Of a DNA stretch of 8,182 nt, positions 6,992 through 8,182 are shown one piece after another (the first letter of the stretch is position 1; every line of letters begins with the position of its first letter). The DNA is from an uncultured Marinilabiliaceae bacterium. Lineage in GTDB: Bacteria; Bacteroidota; Bacteroidia; Bacteroidales; Marinilabiliaceae. The notes beneath the pieces are model-generated. The model was not told the DNA's origin and did no database searches. It was given only the letters and a program-made list of their open reading frames with translations. Both the position numbers and the translations under genes were made by a program. Location: assembly GCA_905235955.1 (NCBI GenBank), contig CAJONN010000078.1:1-8182 (forward strand), read 5' to 3'.

Positions 6992-7978
6992 ATGAAGATA
7001 AAAGAGCTTGACCTTGGACCACAGCCCGTGCTACTTGCACCAATGGAAGATGTAACCGACATACCCTTCCGCAACCTTTGCAAGCACTACGGAGCCGACC
7101 TTATGTATACCGAATTTGTGAGCGCTGATGCCATTGTGCGCGATGTGTCGTCGAGTATGAAAAAGCTTACCATAATGCCACAAGAACGTCCTGTTGGCAT
7201 TCAGATTTATGGTAAAGAGATCGAGCCAATGGTAGAGGCAGCCAAGCGAGTAGAAGAGGCTGAGCCTGATATTATCGACATAAATTTTGGTTGTCCGGTA
7301 AAAAAAATAGCGGGCAAAGGTGCTGGAGCTGGTATGCTGAGAGATATACCCAAAATGGTCAGAATGACGGCAGAAATAGTAAAAGCCGTGAAGCATACAC
7401 CCGTTACAGTGAAGACACGTTTGGGCTGGGATGAAGAGACAAAATTTGTGGTAGACACTGCTGAACGATTGCAAGATGTGGGCATTAGCGCCATCACCAT
7501 ACATGGTCGTACACGTGCACAGATGTATACAGGCGAAGCCGATTGGACGCTAATTGGCGCAGTGAAAAACAATCCACGCATGCACATACCCGTCATTGGC
7601 AATGGCGATATTTGCACCGCCGAACGTGCGCGCCAATGCTTCGATCGTTATGGCGTTGATGCCATAATGATAGGCAGGGCATCGATAGGTCGACCATGGA
7701 TATTTGAAGAAGTAAAGCACTATCTGTCTACAGGTGAAATATTGTCTCAACCATCAATGGCTGAACATGTTAGGCGTATTAAACAACAACTATCAGATAC
7801 ACTTGATTGGATACACGACGAGCGTAAGGCCATACTCCACATACGTCGCCACATGGCAGTATCGTTCAAGGGGTTGCCAGATTTTCGTGATCTGAAAATC
7901 AGAATGCTACAAGCACCAACAATAAATGAAGTAAATATCTGCCTCGACGAAATAGCTGAGCGATATGCAGAATTGTAG
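6992..7978 (+). CDS. dusB: tRNA-dihydrouridine synthase, DusB type
   Basis: This flavoenzyme reduces specific uridines in the tRNA D-loop to dihydrouridine, using FMN and NADPH. The 328 residues form an N-terminal TIM barrel (about 1-245) and a C-terminal helical domain (about 250-328), the normal length. Family motifs are in order: LLAPMEDVTDIPFR (14-27), where the start of the FMN site lies; YTEFVSADAI (39-48); GIQIYG (69-74); the active-site loop DINFGCPVKKIAGKGAGAGML with catalytic Cys101; KTRLGW with Lys141; HGRTR with His171; GNGDI (203-207); and IGRASIGRPWIF (227-238), which binds the FMN phosphate. The GAGAGML run after the Cys favours DusB over DusA or DusC. The ATG at 6992 lies 9 nt after the porX stop, so translation is likely coupled. 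Another ATG overlapping the porX stop (6982) is out of frame. No obvious link to T9SS function is known; this is probably a housekeeping gene carried in the operon. Confidence 0.95.
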   Translation: MKIKELDLGPQPVLLAPMEDVTDIPFRNLCKHYGADLMYTEFVSADAIVRDVSSSMKKLTIMPQERPVGIQIYGKEIEPMVEAAKRVEEAEPDIIDINFGCPVKKIAGKGAGAGMLRDIPKMVRMTAEIVKAVKHTPVTVKTRLGWDEETKFVVDTAERLQDVGISAITIHGRTRAQMYTGEADWTLIGAVKNNPRMHIPVIGNGDICTAERARQCFDRYGVDAIMIGRASIGRPWIFEEVKHYLSTGEILSQPSMAEHVRRIKQQLSDTLDWIHDERKAILHIRRHMAVSFKGLPDFRDLKIRMLQAPTINEVNICLDEIAERYAEL

Positions 7979-8014
7979 ATAGGCAAATATAGTTTTTGGC
8001 ACAAAATTGTGGTA

Positions 8015-8035
8015 TGCACATACAATGTATGCGCA
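8015..8035. repeat. 21-bp near-perfect palindrome in the intergenic region
   Basis: TGCACATACA (8015-8024) and TGTATGCGCA (8026-8035) are mirror complements around one central base, with a single mismatched pair (8018 against 8032). As RNA it could form a hairpin about 37 nt past the dusB stop, but no T-tract follows, so it is not a standard intrinsic terminator. As DNA it has the form of an operator for a dimeric regulator. I cannot choose between the two. Its left arm can also pair with TATGTGC at 8050-8056. Confidence 0.5.
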
Positions 8036-8070
8036 GAAATTCAATATTATATGTGCGAAAACTTATTGTT

Positions 8071-8088
8071 TATATTTGACTATATTTG
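8071..8088 (+). promoter_or_regulatory. Tandem -7-like boxes before the last gene
   Basis: TATATTTG occurs twice, at 8071-8078 and 8081-8088; both fit TAnnTTTG. The second is embedded in a 14-nt string also present at the ychF promoter (1460-1473). Neither box has a TTTG -33 element at the expected distance. The boxes end 27 and 17 nt before the ATG at 8106, so the first gives the more normal leader length. Confidence 0.5.
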
Positions 8089-8105
8089 CCAAAAAGATTG
8101 AAACG

Positions 8106-8182
8106 ATGAGCTATTTTATAGATTACGGAAATTACGATTTTCAAAGTGCAATAAATGGTCATTTTGTAGATAAATCGGGGCT
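8106..8182 (+). CDS. N-terminus of a putative AAA-ATPase-like/PD-(D/E)XK family protein (cut by window end)
   Basis: An open frame starts at ATG 8106 and runs off the window with 25 full codons. The residues MSYFIDYGNYDFQSAINGHF followed by VDKSG resemble the start of the AAA-ATPase-like family (often with a C-terminal PD-(D/E)XK nuclease-like domain). Such proteins typically begin with a line of the type 'NPGNxxFxxxxxxxxYVDKTGLI' before the P-loop. These proteins occur in many copies in Bacteroidales genomes and their role is not settled. The assignment rests on only 25 residues, before any catalytic motif. Promoter-like boxes just upstream and the lack of a competing frame support a real gene start. 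Confidence 0.6.
   Translation, partial: MSYFIDYGNYDFQSAINGHFVDKSG

Larger units (their letters stand above)
7982..8090. repeat. 12-bp perfect inverted repeat flanking the dusB downstream region
   Basis: GGCAAATATAGT at 7982-7993 is the exact reverse complement of ACTATATTTGCC at 8079-8090. The arms are 85 nt apart. A second overlapping pair exists: TTTTTGGCA 7993-8001 and TGCCAAAAA 8087-8095, also exact. The right arm contains the downstream gene's -7-like box, so the left arm carries the same TATATTTG box on the - strand (7984-7991). The role is unknown. Confidence 0.6.

Noticed and set aside
7031..7504. 157-codon open frame on the - strand
   Set aside because: It is antisense to the core of dusB, rich in Cys/His/Tyr from mirrored codons, and has no family-like motif.
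1..8182. tRNA or rRNA genes, CRISPR arrays, insertion sequences
   Set aside because: I saw no cloverleaf-like segments, no regularly spaced repeats, no transposase frames and no target-site duplications on either strand.

Overview
The window reads as chromosomal DNA of a Bacteroidota bacterium, most likely order Bacteroidales. The evidence is a core type IX secretion (T9SS) lipoprotein (SprE/PorW), the T9SS regulator PorX, two secreted outer-membrane beta-barrels ending in aromatic residues, promoter cores of the Bacteroidota TAnnTTTG type, and start codons with A-rich leaders instead of Shine-Dalgarno sequences. I cannot name the genus. T9SS genes argue against Bacteroides sensu stricto and favour a Porphyromonas-, Prevotella- or Paludibacter-like lineage.

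Layout, all genes on the + strand. (1) 2-418 is the C-terminal part of an outer-membrane beta-barrel, followed by a strong hairpin terminator (442-477). (2) 617-1372 is a complete 251-residue PorT-family barrel with a signal peptide, its own promoter core (570-577) and a terminator (1417-1445). (3) 1513-7978 is a compact run of four genes: ychF (ribosome-associated ATPase), sprE/porW (910-residue TPR lipoprotein of the T9SS), porX (receiver plus PglZ phosphodiesterase-like regulator of the T9SS) and dusB (tRNA-dihydrouridine synthase). Gaps are 52, 42 and 9 nt. A clear promoter (TTTG-N18-TATATTTG) precedes ychF, and I see no hairpin terminator between the four genes, so they plausibly form one operon. 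(4) 7979-8105 is a 127-nt intergenic stretch full of dyad symmetries and containing two -7-like boxes. (5) 8106 to the window end is the first 25 codons of a gene whose N-terminus resembles the AAA-ATPase-like/PD-(D/E)XK family common in Bacteroidales.

Functionally, the centre is a T9SS locus set between two translation/RNA housekeeping genes. SprE/PorW is known to be needed for T9SS function and is thought to link the periplasmic PorK/N ring to outer-membrane parts. PorX receives phosphate from the kinase PorY and controls T9SS gene expression and assembly. All receiver residues and all expected PglZ metal-site residues are present in this PorX. The upstream PorT-family barrel could be another T9SS part, but that family is large and I cannot separate true PorT from general porin-like members by eye. 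Most of the window is conserved core genome. The least explained parts are the 7979-8105 intergenic symmetries and the linkage of sprE with porX.
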